Shown here piece by piece: positions 9,794 through 18,701 of a stretch of DNA of 64,000 nucleotides. Made by a program: the position numbers and the translations under genes. The stretch comes from Natrinema saccharevitans (lineage in GTDB: Archaea; Halobacteriota; Halobacteria; Halobacteriales; Natrialbaceae): the NCBI RefSeq assembly GCF_001953745.1, contig NZ_LWLN01000002.1, positions 1 through 64,000 on the forward strand, written 5' to 3'. Every line of letters begins with the position of its first letter. Position 1 is the first letter of the stretch. The notes below the pieces were generated by a model. The model saw only the letters and a program-made list of their open reading frames with translations, searched no databases and was not told where the DNA came from.

Positions 9794-10003
9794 TCAAAAA
9801 GTTATGGCTCGGTGCGGTGGATCGGCGAGGTGTCCTCGCCGGTGCGTTCGCGCTCGGAGCGCTTCGAGATCGGTCTCCAGATCGTGGAGGATCGGATCCT
9901 CGGTTCGAGCGATCTCGTGGTCGATCAACACAGCGCAGTCAGGACAGTGGAATCGCCGGACAAGGACGGAGCCACCGCAGACGACCCGGACAGCGGCCAA
10001 CAC
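9794..10003 (-). CDS. Small zinc-type protein resembling the C-terminus of acetone carboxylase gamma subunit
   Basis: A 69-residue protein with GTG start only 7 nt after the stop of the upstream decarboxylase-like gene, so probably translated with it. The recognisable part is RRFHCPDCAVLIDHEI followed by DPILHDLETDL. It resembles the C-terminal CxxC segment of acetone carboxylase gamma subunits, which are normally about 160-170 residues. Either this is a short zinc-binding member or a truncated one. HyuA/HyuB proteins related to acetone carboxylase beta and alpha subunits lie 4 kb away. The assignment rests on pattern memory, not alignment. Confidence 0.55.
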   Translation of the reverse strand: MLAAVRVVCGGSVLVRRFHCPDCAVLIDHEIARTEDPILHDLETDLEALRARTHRRGHLADPPHRAITF

Positions 10004-10010
10004 TGTGGGC

Positions 10011-10796
10011 TCAGTCGGACAGATTGTCCAACTCGAGCCAGTCGTTGCTGCGTCCGGCCCCGAAGGCGTACGGGAGGAACGATTCGGGGTCGACGGTGGT
10101 CACGTTCTCCTGTGTCGTGCGCAAGTCCGCTTCGGTGTACGACGCGCCGAGGACTTCCGCTATTTCGAGGTCACTGAGCGGGCCGTTCGGGCCCTCGCCC
10201 AGCGAAAGCGATCCGGTACCGGACTCGTACGCGGCGAGATCGCTGTCCAACGTGACCCGCACCAGCGTCGGGTCGAACTGGAACCCCCGCCCGGTCGCGT
10301 CGGGAAGTGCCTTGTAGTGATAGACCGTCTGCGACGTCGGTTCGGGTTCCCGTTTCGCGTCGATAGTCGCGTCGATCTCGATGAGCGACTCGCCTCGACG
10401 GCTCACTCGCCCGCGCACCTCGTCGCCGGTGCGCTCGAGCGAGATGGTAGCTTTCGTCTTCGGTTCGCCGAACAGCTCTCGGCCCCACGCGATCGCTTCC
10501 TCCGTCGACATCGGCATGGTTACGCAGTACTCTCCGACGTGGCCGTCGTGCTGCGCACGGACGTAGACGCCGCCGCCGCGGAACGAGCCGACGCAGTTAC
10601 TGCGTCCGACGTCGACGACGTCGGCTCGCATCACCGGGTCCTCGATCGGTTCCAGACCGGGCGGGAGAATCCGCTCGACAGTCGACTCGCGAGTGCGAAA
10701 CCTGATCGCCACCTGCTTCGCGTCGTAGAATCGGTTCTCCGCCATCCGTTCTTGAATCGCTTCGATCTCGTCTCTCGACCGAACGAGTCCGGACAT
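10011..10796 (-). CDS. Acetoacetate decarboxylase-family protein
   Basis: A 261-residue member of the acetoacetate decarboxylase fold. Enzymes of the true family decarboxylate acetoacetate through a Schiff-base lysine. The corresponding region here is FGEPKTKATISL, preceded by YCVTMPMSTEEAIAWGRE, and the N-terminal part has YDAKQVAIRFRT. Many family members are not decarboxylases, so the reaction is uncertain. It heads a minus-strand group with the small zinc protein and the CoA ligase at 8247. Confidence 0.8.
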   Translation of the reverse strand: MSGLVRSRDEIEAIQERMAENRFYDAKQVAIRFRTRESTVERILPPGLEPIEDPVMRADVVDVGRSNCVGSFRGGGVYVRAQHDGHVGEYCVTMPMSTEEAIAWGRELFGEPKTKATISLERTGDEVRGRVSRRGESLIEIDATIDAKREPEPTSQTVYHYKALPDATGRGFQFDPTLVRVTLDSDLAAYESGTGSLSLGEGPNGPLSDLEIAEVLGASYTEADLRTTQENVTTVDPESFLPYAFGAGRSNDWLELDNLSD

Positions 10797-10944
10797 GGTC
10801 CGTGGTCACCGTCCCGGATATTAACGGTTCGCCTCGGGGGGACGCCGTCGAGTCCGAACGCGTCCGTCGACCGGTTCGCGGGCGACCGAACGGGACCGCT
10901 GTCCCACCCGAACGCTAATGTATCAGCTCCGAATGTCACTATGT

Positions 10945-12177
10945 ATGGATTTCGGGATCCCGGAGCCGCTCCAGCAGTTGCTCGACGAACTCGACGCGTT
11001 CATCGAAGCGGAGATCGAACCCCTCCAGCGGGAACACGACCGGTTCTTCGATCATCGACGCGAGGACGCGCGGACGAACTGGGAGGACGGTACGCCGACG
11101 GCCGAGTGGGAGGCGTTGCTCGAGGAGATGCGCCGACGCGCCGACGAAGCCGGGTTCTACCGGTACATGCTTCCCGAGGAGTACGGCGGCCGGGACGGGA
11201 GCAACCTCGGAATGGCGGTGATTCGGGAACACCTCGCCAGCAAGGGCGTCGGCCTGCACAACGTCTTGCAGCAGGAGGCCGCCGTCGTCGGCAACTTCAA
11301 CGTCGCCGAGTTGGTACTCGAGTTCGGGAGCGAAGAGCGAAAAGAGCGCCACCTCGAGGACCTCATCGAGGGCGAGACCACCGCCGCGTTCGGCCTGTCC
11401 GAACCCGAACACGGCAGCGACGCGACGCACATGGACACCACGGCCGAGAAAGCGGGCGACGAGTGGGTGATCAACGGCGCCAAGCGCTGGAACAGCGGGA
11501 TGCACACCGCCGACTACGACGTCATCTTCGCTCGGACCGACGGCGAGGACGGCGACCACGAAGGGATCACCGCGTTCTGGGTGCCGACGGACGCGGACGG
11601 GGTCGACGTCGAGTACTTCCACTGGACGTTCAACATGCCGACCGACCACGCCGAGGTGACCCTCGACGACGTTCGCGTTCCCGACGACGCGATCCTCGGC
11701 GAGGAAGGGAAAGGGCTCCAGCAGGCGTCGTACTTCGTCCACGAGGGCCGCATCAGGCAGGCCGCCTCGAGCGTCGGGGCCGCCCAGTACTGTATCGACG
11801 AGGCGGTCGAGTTCGCGAAGGACCGCCACACCTGGGACGAACCGCTCGCGAAGCGACAGGGGATCCAGTTCCCGCTCGCCGACCTGCACACGGAGGCCGA
11901 GCTGGTTCGAAACCTGGTGTACAAGACGGCGTGGCAACTCGACGAGGGCAGTCAACAGAGTGTCAGCGACAAGGTCTCGATGGCGAACTACCGCGCGAAC
12001 CTGCTGGCGTGTGACGCCGCCGACCGGGCGATGCAGGTCCACGGCGGACAGGGGTACACGCGCCACAAGCCGTTCGAACACGTCTACCGTCACCACCGGC
12101 GCTACCGTATCACCGAGGGATCGGAGGAGATCCAGAAGCGCAACGTCGCCGGGCACCTGTTCGACTACCTCGGGTAG
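10945..12177 (+). CDS. Acyl-CoA dehydrogenase (ACAD10/11-like)
   Basis: About 410 residues. FAD-dependent alpha-beta oxidation of acyl-CoA is expected. Motifs include YMLPEEYGGRDGS, FGLSEPEHGSDATHM, and the C-terminal VHGGQGYTRHKPFEHVYR with EGSEEIQKRNVA holding the region of the catalytic base. Starts at 10918, 10933 and 10945 are all possible. I prefer MDFGIPEP at 10945, where family similarity begins. The next two genes encode a DUF6285-like protein and an APH-type kinase, a set that also travels with ACAD10/11-like dehydrogenases in bacteria. Confidence 0.9.
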   Translation: MDFGIPEPLQQLLDELDAFIEAEIEPLQREHDRFFDHRREDARTNWEDGTPTAEWEALLEEMRRRADEAGFYRYMLPEEYGGRDGSNLGMAVIREHLASKGVGLHNVLQQEAAVVGNFNVAELVLEFGSEERKERHLEDLIEGETTAAFGLSEPEHGSDATHMDTTAEKAGDEWVINGAKRWNSGMHTADYDVIFARTDGEDGDHEGITAFWVPTDADGVDVEYFHWTFNMPTDHAEVTLDDVRVPDDAILGEEGKGLQQASYFVHEGRIRQAASSVGAAQYCIDEAVEFAKDRHTWDEPLAKRQGIQFPLADLHTEAELVRNLVYKTAWQLDEGSQQSVSDKVSMANYRANLLACDAADRAMQVHGGQGYTRHKPFEHVYRHHRRYRITEGSEEIQKRNVAGHLFDYLG

Positions 12178-12222
12178 GGGTGACCCGCAGTTTTTTGTAA
12201 CGATACCGTACTATACCAAGGT

Positions 12223-12696
12223 ATGCCATACCTCGATCCGGAGCTGATACTGGACCGGTTCGCGGCGTTCACCCGCGAGGAAGTCCGACCCGCCGTCACC
12301 GACGACGAGTTCGTCCACGCACAGGTCGGCTCGATGGCGTCGACGCTCCAGTTCTTGGCCGGCGACGTCGGTGGGCGGGAGGCCGCCGTTCGAGTACAGC
12401 GCCGAACCCTCCGCGAGAGCCTGACCGAACTCGAGTCGGCACTCGATCGACACGACGTCGGCTCGTCGGCAGTGCGAACTGCGGTCGACGACGCTCGGAG
12501 CGACCTCGAGACCGCAGACGGACCGACGAGAGACGTCGAGGAGACGCTGGTGGCCGTCGCGGACGACGTCCTGACGACGATCGACGCGGAGTTAGACGGG
12601 GACGCTGCGGCGGTTGCCCGGCGACCGCTGTACGACTTCCTCCGAACGCGCGTCGACGAGCAGCTCCGACTACTCGGCCGGGAGGACGACGAATGA
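12223..12696 (+). CDS. Small helical protein, DUF6285-like, partner of the phosphotransferase
   Basis: A 157-residue acidic protein starting MPYLDPELILDRF and continuing HAQVGSMASTLQFLAGD. It is predicted mostly helical, without cysteines, signal or membrane segment. Its length, and its position between an acyl-CoA dehydrogenase and an aminoglycoside-phosphotransferase-like kinase, match the DUF6285 family. Its stop overlaps the next start by 4 nt (ATGA), indicating translational coupling. No function is established. Confidence 0.65.
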   Translation: MPYLDPELILDRFAAFTREEVRPAVTDDEFVHAQVGSMASTLQFLAGDVGGREAAVRVQRRTLRESLTELESALDRHDVGSSAVRTAVDDARSDLETADGPTRDVEETLVAVADDVLTTIDAELDGDAAAVARRPLYDFLRTRVDEQLRLLGREDDE

Positions 12697-13760
12697 CGGA
12701 CTTTTCGTCCGACGCGCTCTCGACGTATCTCTCCGGGACACTCGGCGACGGGGGCGTGACCGTCGACGACGTCGTCGCCCACACCGAGGGATGGTCTCGA
12801 GACACGGTGTCGTTCACGGCTCGCTATCGCGAGGGAGGCGACGAGGTGACCGAACGGCTCGTCCTGCGAGCCGAGAACGAACTCCAGCACGACATCGACG
12901 ACGAGTCGCTGCCCGGCAACGACATTCGGACGGAGTACGAGACGGTCGCGGCGGCGCAAGACGCACCCGTTCCGGTCCCGCGGGTTCGCTGGTTCGACGA
13001 GACCGGCGGGCCGTTCGGACGCGGCCTCTTCGTCATGGATCACCTCGAGGGGGAGCCGCCGATCACGTGGGATCCGCGCGACCGGCAGGACTTGTACGAC
13101 GCGTGGGACTCGGACGACCGACGCCTTCCGAACCGGTTCGTCGACGCCGCCGCGGGCGTCCATTCGATCGACGGCGCGGCGATTCCGGGGATCGAAGACG
13201 TCCCGCCCGACGAGGTCGTAACTCGCGAGATCGACCGCTGGGAGGAACTGTACCGGAGCGCCGAACTGAAGCGGGAGCCGGCGGTCGAGGAGGCGATCCG
13301 CTGGTTCCGCGCGAACGCGCCGACGGTTCCCGAAACGACGCTGGTCCACGGCGACTTCCGGATCGGCAACGCCCTCATCGACGGCGATCGGATCACCGGG
13401 CTGCTCGACTGGGAGTTCGCCCGCGTCGGCGATCCCCTGTTCGACCTCGGCTACGCGAGTACGCGGTACTTCGCCGGAAAACTCGTCGAGCCGATCGAGC
13501 GGCCCGAACTGGCCTGTTCGCTGCTCGAGCGGGAGTGGTTCTACGACGAGTACGAGCGCCGGACGGGACGGACCGTCGACCGCGAGCGCGTCCGCTACTG
13601 GCAGGCGTTCTCGGCGTTCGTCATGCTCACCATCTGCTGCTGGGGTGCCAGTCAGTACGAGACCGGCTCGAGCGACGACGTCCGCAACGCCTGGTTCCAG
13701 TACCCCGTCCCGGGGCTGATCGAGGACCTGCTCGCCATCATCGAGGACGACCGTCTCTGA
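12693..13760 (+). CDS. APH-family phosphotransferase (ACAD10/11 kinase-like)
   Basis: A 355-residue kinase of the aminoglycoside phosphotransferase superfamily. The Brenner-type catalytic segment LVHGDFRIGNALI and the metal-binding DWEFARVGDPLFDLGY are intact, and an early loop reads GRGLFVMDHLEGE. In mammals such kinase domains are fused to or partnered with ACAD10/11 and phosphorylate 4-hydroxyacyl-CoA. By analogy this trio may process hydroxylated acyl-CoAs, which is inference. It is translationally coupled to the DUF6285-like gene. Confidence 0.82.
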   Translation: MTDFSSDALSTYLSGTLGDGGVTVDDVVAHTEGWSRDTVSFTARYREGGDEVTERLVLRAENELQHDIDDESLPGNDIRTEYETVAAAQDAPVPVPRVRWFDETGGPFGRGLFVMDHLEGEPPITWDPRDRQDLYDAWDSDDRRLPNRFVDAAAGVHSIDGAAIPGIEDVPPDEVVTREIDRWEELYRSAELKREPAVEEAIRWFRANAPTVPETTLVHGDFRIGNALIDGDRITGLLDWEFARVGDPLFDLGYASTRYFAGKLVEPIERPELACSLLEREWFYDEYERRTGRTVDRERVRYWQAFSAFVMLTICCWGASQYETGSSDDVRNAWFQYPVPGLIEDLLAIIEDDRL

Positions 13761-13869
13761 GAGACCGAGACTCGACCCCTCGGAGAACCGCCCCGTTCCG
13801 AAGCGACCGCTCCGCCGGTACTCCTCGTCCCGTACAGCCCTCGCCGCTGTAGCCCATTGATAACAGTTA

Positions 13870-13916
13870 CCACAACATATATTGGACCGGCTGTGGACAC
13901 CGGAGACGAACAGTAC
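13870..13916 (+). promoter_or_regulatory. Likely promoter of the hyuA-hyuB operon
   Basis: CATATATT at 13876-13884 is a good TATA box about 33 nt before the ATG at 13917. It argues that the in-frame start at 13857 is not used. Confidence 0.55.
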
Positions 13917-15989
13917 ATGTATACGCTTGGCATGGACATCGGCGGGACCTTCACGGACTTCACGCTGGTCGATCGGGAGTCCGGCGACGTCACCGTCGAC
14001 AAGGAGCCGACGACGCCGGCCAATCCAGCGGAGGGGGCGCTGACCGGTGCCCACCGGATCCTCGAGGAGAACGGCGTCGCGTTCGGAGAGTTGGACACCG
14101 TTATTCACGGAACGACGTTGGTCTCGAACACGCTCATCGAAGGGACCGGCGCGACGACGGGACTGTTGACGACCGACGGGATCCGCGATACGCTCGAGTT
14201 GCGGCGCGGATCGCGGTACGACATGTTCGACTGGGAGATGGAGTACCCCGATCCGCTGGTCCCCCGCCAGCGCCGGCTCGAACTGAACGAGCGGCTGAAC
14301 GACGCGGGGGAAGTCGTCGAACCGCTCGACCGCGAGGAAGTCCGCGAGCGGACCCGAACGCTGGTCGAGGACCACGACGTCGACTCCGTCGCCGTCTCGC
14401 TGCTCCACTCCTACGAATCGGACGAACACGAACGGATCGTGGCGGACGTCATCGCGGAGGAATACCCCGACCTGAACGTCTCGCTGTCCTCGGCGGTCGT
14501 CCCGGTCATCAGGGAGTACGAGCGGACGTCGACCACCGTCATCAACGCCTACGTCGCGCCCGTCGTGGCGGACTACCTCGAGTTCCTCCGCTCGGAGCTG
14601 GAATCGGAGGGGTTCGCGGGCGAGGTCTACATGATGACCTCGTCGGGCGGTATCGTCGACGTTCGAACGGCGAAGGCGGAGCCGATTCGGCTCGTCGAGT
14701 CCGGGCCGGCGGCGGGCGTCCTCGCCTCGCGCATCTTCGGCGAGAACCACGGCAACGACGACGTGTTCTCGTTCGACATGGGCGGCACCACTGCGAAGGG
14801 CTCGATCGTCGAAGACGGCGACGTGCGGATGAAATACGAGGCCGACGTCGCTCGCGTCCACCGGTTCAAAGAAGGCAGCGGCTACGACCTCGTCTCGCCG
14901 CTGATCGACCTGACCGAGATCGGCGCCGGCGGCGGCTCGATCGCCGCCGTGAACGACGTCGGACTCATCGAAGTCGGTCCGGAATCGTCCGGATCCGACC
15001 CCGGCCCGATCTGTTACAACAGGGGCGGTGAGGATCCGACGGTGACGGACGCGTCGCTCCTGCTCGGCTACCTCAACCCGGAGAACTTCTACGGCGGACG
15101 GATGGACCTGGCCGCGGAGAAGACCCGCTCGATCTTCGAGGAACGCCTCGCCGACCCGCTCGGCGTCTCCGTCACGGAGGCGGCGTGGCGGGTGTTCGAG
15201 GTCGTCAACGAGAACATGGCGACGGCGTTCCGGCGATACGCCGCCTCCCGCGGGCTCGATACGCGCGGGCTCTCGATGACCGCGCTCGGCGGTGCGGGGC
15301 CCTCGCACGCGTTCCGGGTCGCCCGCAAACTCGACATCGACGAGGTCGTCTGCCCGTACGGCGCGGGCGTCGGCTCCTCGATCGGACTCACCGAAGCGCC
15401 GCGCATGTACGAGGCCAGTTCGACCAGCCAGGCCGTCCTCGAGACGCTGTCTACCGACGACTTCCGGCGACAGTTCGACGCCCTCCGCGAGGAGGCGGCG
15501 GCCGTTCTCGAGCGGGCCGGCATCGACCCCGACGAGACCGAGGCGTCGCTCAGCCTCGACATGCGCCACGTCGACCAGGGCCACGAGATCAAGGTCCCCC
15601 TCGAGGGGTACGACAGCGACGAGGTGACGCCCGACGTCGCTCGCGAGGCCTTCGAGCGGACGTACCGGGAGACGTTCAACCGCGAAACGCTCGAGTTCCC
15701 CGTCGAAGTCCTCACGTACCGGCTCGAACTCAGCGAGGGTGGCCGCGACGCCGAGACCGCACAGCTCGCCGTTCCCGACGACGGGAGCGACGAACCGACC
15801 AGCCGCGACGTCTACTTCGGCGCCGAAGAGGGAACGGTCACGACCGACATCTACAGCTGGGACGGGCTCGAAGCGGGCCAGACGATAGCGGGCCCTGTCG
15901 TCGTCGAGGCCGACCAGACGACGGTCGTCGCCGATCCGGATTCGAGCGTGACCGTGGCCGACAACTACGATATCACCATCGAACTATGA
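13917..15989 (+). CDS. hyuA: Hydantoinase/oxoprolinase A family protein (HyuA; acetone carboxylase beta-like)
   Basis: A 690-residue ASKHA-fold ATPase subunit. The phosphate-1 loop DIGGTFTDF is at residues 7-15, the strictly conserved HGTTLVSNTLIEG follows, and later SFDMGGTTAKG and GAGGGSIA are present. Such subunits pair with HyuB to hydrolyse ATP while opening a hydantoin or 5-oxoproline ring, or while carboxylating a ketone. The stop overlaps the hyuB start by 4 nt. The gamma-like zinc protein at 9794 raises the ketone-carboxylase option. The substrate is not determined. Confidence 0.88.
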   Translation: MYTLGMDIGGTFTDFTLVDRESGDVTVDKEPTTPANPAEGALTGAHRILEENGVAFGELDTVIHGTTLVSNTLIEGTGATTGLLTTDGIRDTLELRRGSRYDMFDWEMEYPDPLVPRQRRLELNERLNDAGEVVEPLDREEVRERTRTLVEDHDVDSVAVSLLHSYESDEHERIVADVIAEEYPDLNVSLSSAVVPVIREYERTSTTVINAYVAPVVADYLEFLRSELESEGFAGEVYMMTSSGGIVDVRTAKAEPIRLVESGPAAGVLASRIFGENHGNDDVFSFDMGGTTAKGSIVEDGDVRMKYEADVARVHRFKEGSGYDLVSPLIDLTEIGAGGGSIAAVNDVGLIEVGPESSGSDPGPICYNRGGEDPTVTDASLLLGYLNPENFYGGRMDLAAEKTRSIFEERLADPLGVSVTEAAWRVFEVVNENMATAFRRYAASRGLDTRGLSMTALGGAGPSHAFRVARKLDIDEVVCPYGAGVGSSIGLTEAPRMYEASSTSQAVLETLSTDDFRRQFDALREEAAAVLERAGIDPDETEASLSLDMRHVDQGHEIKVPLEGYDSDEVTPDVAREAFERTYRETFNRETLEFPVEVLTYRLELSEGGRDAETAQLAVPDDGSDEPTSRDVYFGAEEGTVTTDIYSWDGLEAGQTIAGPVVVEADQTTVVADPDSSVTVADNYDITIEL

Positions 15990-17665
15990 GCGGAACGAAC
16001 GACACCGGGGCGACCGATTCGGCAGGCCTCGAGACGCAGGTGCTGTGGAACCGACTCCAAGCGACCGCCGACGAGATGTACGACGCCGCCGAGCGGCTGG
16101 CGTACTCTTTCTCCATTCGAGAGGGGGCCGACGCCTCGACGGCAGTCATGACGGCCGACGGCGACGCGATCGGCCTCTCGGACCAGTCCGTCCCCGTTCT
16201 CTCGGGGGCGCTCTCCCGGACGACGAGGATTATCCTTGCGGACTACTTCCCGCCCGAGACGCTCGAGCCCGGCGACACAATCATCACGAACGATCCCTGG
16301 AGCGGGGGCGGCCACCTGTCGGACGTGGTCGTTCTGAACCCCGTCTTCCACGACGGCGACCTCGTCAGCATCGTCGGCAGTCTGGGACACACCGACGACG
16401 TGGGCGGGAACCGCGGCGGCTGGTCGACTGACGCCGAACAGGTGTACGAGGAGGGACTCCTCGTTCCGCCCGTGAAACTCTACGAGGCTGGCGAGCGAAA
16501 CGACGCTATCGACTCCGTCATCCGGAGCAACGTCCGGATCCCCCATCAGGCGCTCGGAGACCTCGAGGCATTGCGATCGGGGAACACGGTCGGCGAGGAA
16601 CGAGTTCGCGAAATCGTCGACGAACGGGGCCCCGAAACGTTCGACCGCGTCGCCGACGAAGTTATCACCCGAACCGAACGGGCGCTCCGGGAGCGATTCG
16701 CCGATCTGCCCGACGGCACCTACGAGGAGTCGGTCGAGTTCGCCATCGCCGACCACGACCTCGAAATCTGCGTCGCCGCGACGATCGACGGCGACGACCT
16801 CGAGGTCGACTTCACCGGGACGTCGGCACAGGTCGAGGGCGGGATCAACTGCCCGTTCGGAAACATCGTCACCATCACCGAGTACATCGTCAAGTGCATG
16901 CTCGTCCCCGATCTGCCGAACGCGGAGGGATTCTTCCGGCCGATCGAGGTGACCGCTCCGGAGGGATCGATTCTCAACTGCGATCGGCCGAAGGCCACGA
17001 TGGGACGGCACCTCACGTACTCGCGAGCGGAAGACGCGCTCATCCGCGCGCTGGGTCAGGTCGTCCCCGAATCGGCGCTCTCCGAGATGGCGGGCATTCA
17101 GCTTGCGCCGTTTTCGGGCGCCGACGAGAACGGCGACGAGTTCATCGCCGTCGGCGGGACGGCCGGCGGCCTTCCGCCCAGCGCCGACAAGGACGGCATC
17201 CCCGGCGTCTACTTCCCGTACAACGGCCAGAACACACCGATCGAAATGTTCGAACGGTACAGCCCCCTCCGCTGGGAGGAGACGGCGCTCGTCCCCGACA
17301 GCGAGGGCGCCGGGGAACACCGGTCCGGCCCGGCGATGCGGACGTCGTACCACAATCCGACCGAGCGGCGGGTGTACTTCGCGCTCACCTCCGGCCGGGC
17401 CGATGACGACCCATCGGGGTTCCGCGGTGGTCGGCCGGGCAACCGAGCGACGACCGCGTCCTCGAGCGACGAGAAGGACGTCCCGCCGAACGGGTCCGGC
17501 GTACTCGAGCCCGGCGAAACGCTCACGCTCGTCTCGGCGACGCCCGGTGGATACGGCGATCCCGAGGACCGCGACCCCGAAGCCGTCGCGGAGGACGTCG
17601 AGCAGGGGCTGCTCACCGAAGAGCGCGCCCGCGAGGTCTACGGCTACCAACCCGACGAGCCATGA
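15986..17665 (+). CDS. hyuB: Hydantoinase B family protein (HyuB; acetone carboxylase alpha-like)
   Basis: A 559-residue partner of HyuA. It shows NDPWSGGGHLSDVVV, SLGHTDDVGG, DFTGTSAQVEGGINCPFGN and the C-terminal GGYGDPEDRDPEAVAEDV, all standard HyuB signatures. The ATG overlaps the hyuA stop (ATGA), and its own stop overlaps the start of the following broken luciferase-family gene in the same way, so three genes formed one operon. It would act with HyuA as a heteromer in the cytoplasm. Confidence 0.88.
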   Translation: MSGTNDTGATDSAGLETQVLWNRLQATADEMYDAAERLAYSFSIREGADASTAVMTADGDAIGLSDQSVPVLSGALSRTTRIILADYFPPETLEPGDTIITNDPWSGGGHLSDVVVLNPVFHDGDLVSIVGSLGHTDDVGGNRGGWSTDAEQVYEEGLLVPPVKLYEAGERNDAIDSVIRSNVRIPHQALGDLEALRSGNTVGEERVREIVDERGPETFDRVADEVITRTERALRERFADLPDGTYEESVEFAIADHDLEICVAATIDGDDLEVDFTGTSAQVEGGINCPFGNIVTITEYIVKCMLVPDLPNAEGFFRPIEVTAPEGSILNCDRPKATMGRHLTYSRAEDALIRALGQVVPESALSEMAGIQLAPFSGADENGDEFIAVGGTAGGLPPSADKDGIPGVYFPYNGQNTPIEMFERYSPLRWEETALVPDSEGAGEHRSGPAMRTSYHNPTERRVYFALTSGRADDDPSGFRGGRPGNRATTASSSDEKDVPPNGSGVLEPGETLTLVSATPGGYGDPEDRDPEAVAEDVEQGLLTEERAREVYGYQPDEP

Positions 17666-18663
17666 ACTTCGGCGGGTTCGTCGCCACCGATTCGGTGGCC
17701 GACGCGACCGAGTACGCCCGCTCGCTCGAGCGCTGGGGCTGGGACGCCCTCTGGGCGATCGACTCCCAGTAGCTCTACACCGACCTCTACGTCACGCTCA
17801 CGGCGTGTGCGAGGGCGACCGACGAACTGACGCTCGCGCCCGGAATCACCAACCCGAAGAGCCGACATCCCTCCGTGACGGCGAACGCGATCGCCTCGCT
17901 GGATCAAGTTGCCGACGGCCGAACCGTCCTGGGGATCGGCGCCGGCGATAGCGCCGTCTACTCGGTCGGCAAACAGCCGGCCACGGTCGACGAACTCGCG
18001 GAGAGCGCCGGGAAGATCCGGCGGCTACTCCGCGGCGAGGAAGTCGCGTTCGGCGGCGAACCCTTCCGCCTCGAGTCGCGGCGGCGAGACGTTCCGACCT
18101 ACGTCGCCGCCGAGGGGCCGCAGACGCTTCGAATGGCCGGCGAAGTGGCTGACGGCGTCATCTTCGGCGGCGGGCCGAACCCCGAGACGGTCGAGGACCT
18201 CGGACTGGCGAACGTCCGCCGCGGGGCGGAACGCGCCGGATGATCCCTCAAAGACATCGATATCGTAACGCTCACGCCGACCTGCGTCGCTGGGACTCGA
18301 GCGGAGGCGGTCGAGAAGCTCGAGTCGGTCATCGAACCGATCGCCTACCACAACTTCACGTTCTCCGTCGAGGAAGCGCCGGACGACGTGCAGGCCGATC
18401 TCCGCGCGCTCGTCGACGCACACGACATGCAGGAACACGGCGACGAGGAAGCCGATGCGCTCTCCGACATCGACGACGAGGTGTGGGAGTACCTCGGCGA
18501 CCGCTTCGCCGTCGCGGGGCCGCCCGAGACGTGCCGGGAGCGACTCCGGTCCCTCGAGGACCTCGGCGTCGATCACGTCATGTGCCTGTTCCCGCCCGAC
18601 CGAGTCGCGGAAAACGAGCGGTTCCACGAGGCGGTCTTCGCGGGCACCGATCTGGTGCCCTGA
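17662..18663 (+). pseudogene. LLM-class (F420-dependent) oxidoreductase with two in-frame stops
   Basis: The whole 333-codon frame reads as a luciferase-like monooxygenase/F420 reductase: MNFGGFVATDSVADA, GWDALWAIDSQ, then TAG at 17770, LYTDLYVTLTACARA, GRTVLGIGAGDSAVYSVGK, GEVADGVIFGGGPN, then TGA at 18241, and on to PPETCRERLRSLEDLGVDHV. No frameshift is needed, only the two nonsense codons. It is the third gene of the hyu operon (ATGA overlap). Point-mutation decay is more likely than recoding. Confidence 0.85.
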
Positions 18664-18701
18664 GAGCGACCGACTCGGGGTCCGGTCCGTCGCGCCCCGT
18701 G

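Noticed and set aside
9780-9802. ATAAC and GTTAT near the CoA ligase start as a fourth copy of the 21-bp palindrome
   Set aside because: The spacing between half sites is 12 or 7 bases instead of 11 and the CTWAG core is missing.
8352-12014. A 1,220-codon open frame on the plus strand
   Set aside because: It runs antisense through the CoA ligase, the zinc protein and the decarboxylase-like gene and then out of frame through the acyl-CoA dehydrogenase. Composition is Arg/Asp/Val-rich, the usual shadow of GC-rich haloarchaeal genes, and no motif is present.
12165-15584. A 1,139-codon open frame on the minus strand
   Set aside because: It is antisense to the DUF6285-like, kinase and hyuA genes, which carry clear catalytic motifs on the plus strand.
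15965-17650. A 561-codon minus-strand frame
   Set aside because: It is an exact antisense shadow of hyuB with no family motif.
17770-18243. Recoding of TAG or TGA (pyrrolysine or selenocysteine) in the luciferase-family gene
   Set aside because: Haloarchaea are not known to use either, no structured element is apparent after the stops, and two different stop codons plus nearby decayed genes fit ordinary nonsense mutation better.
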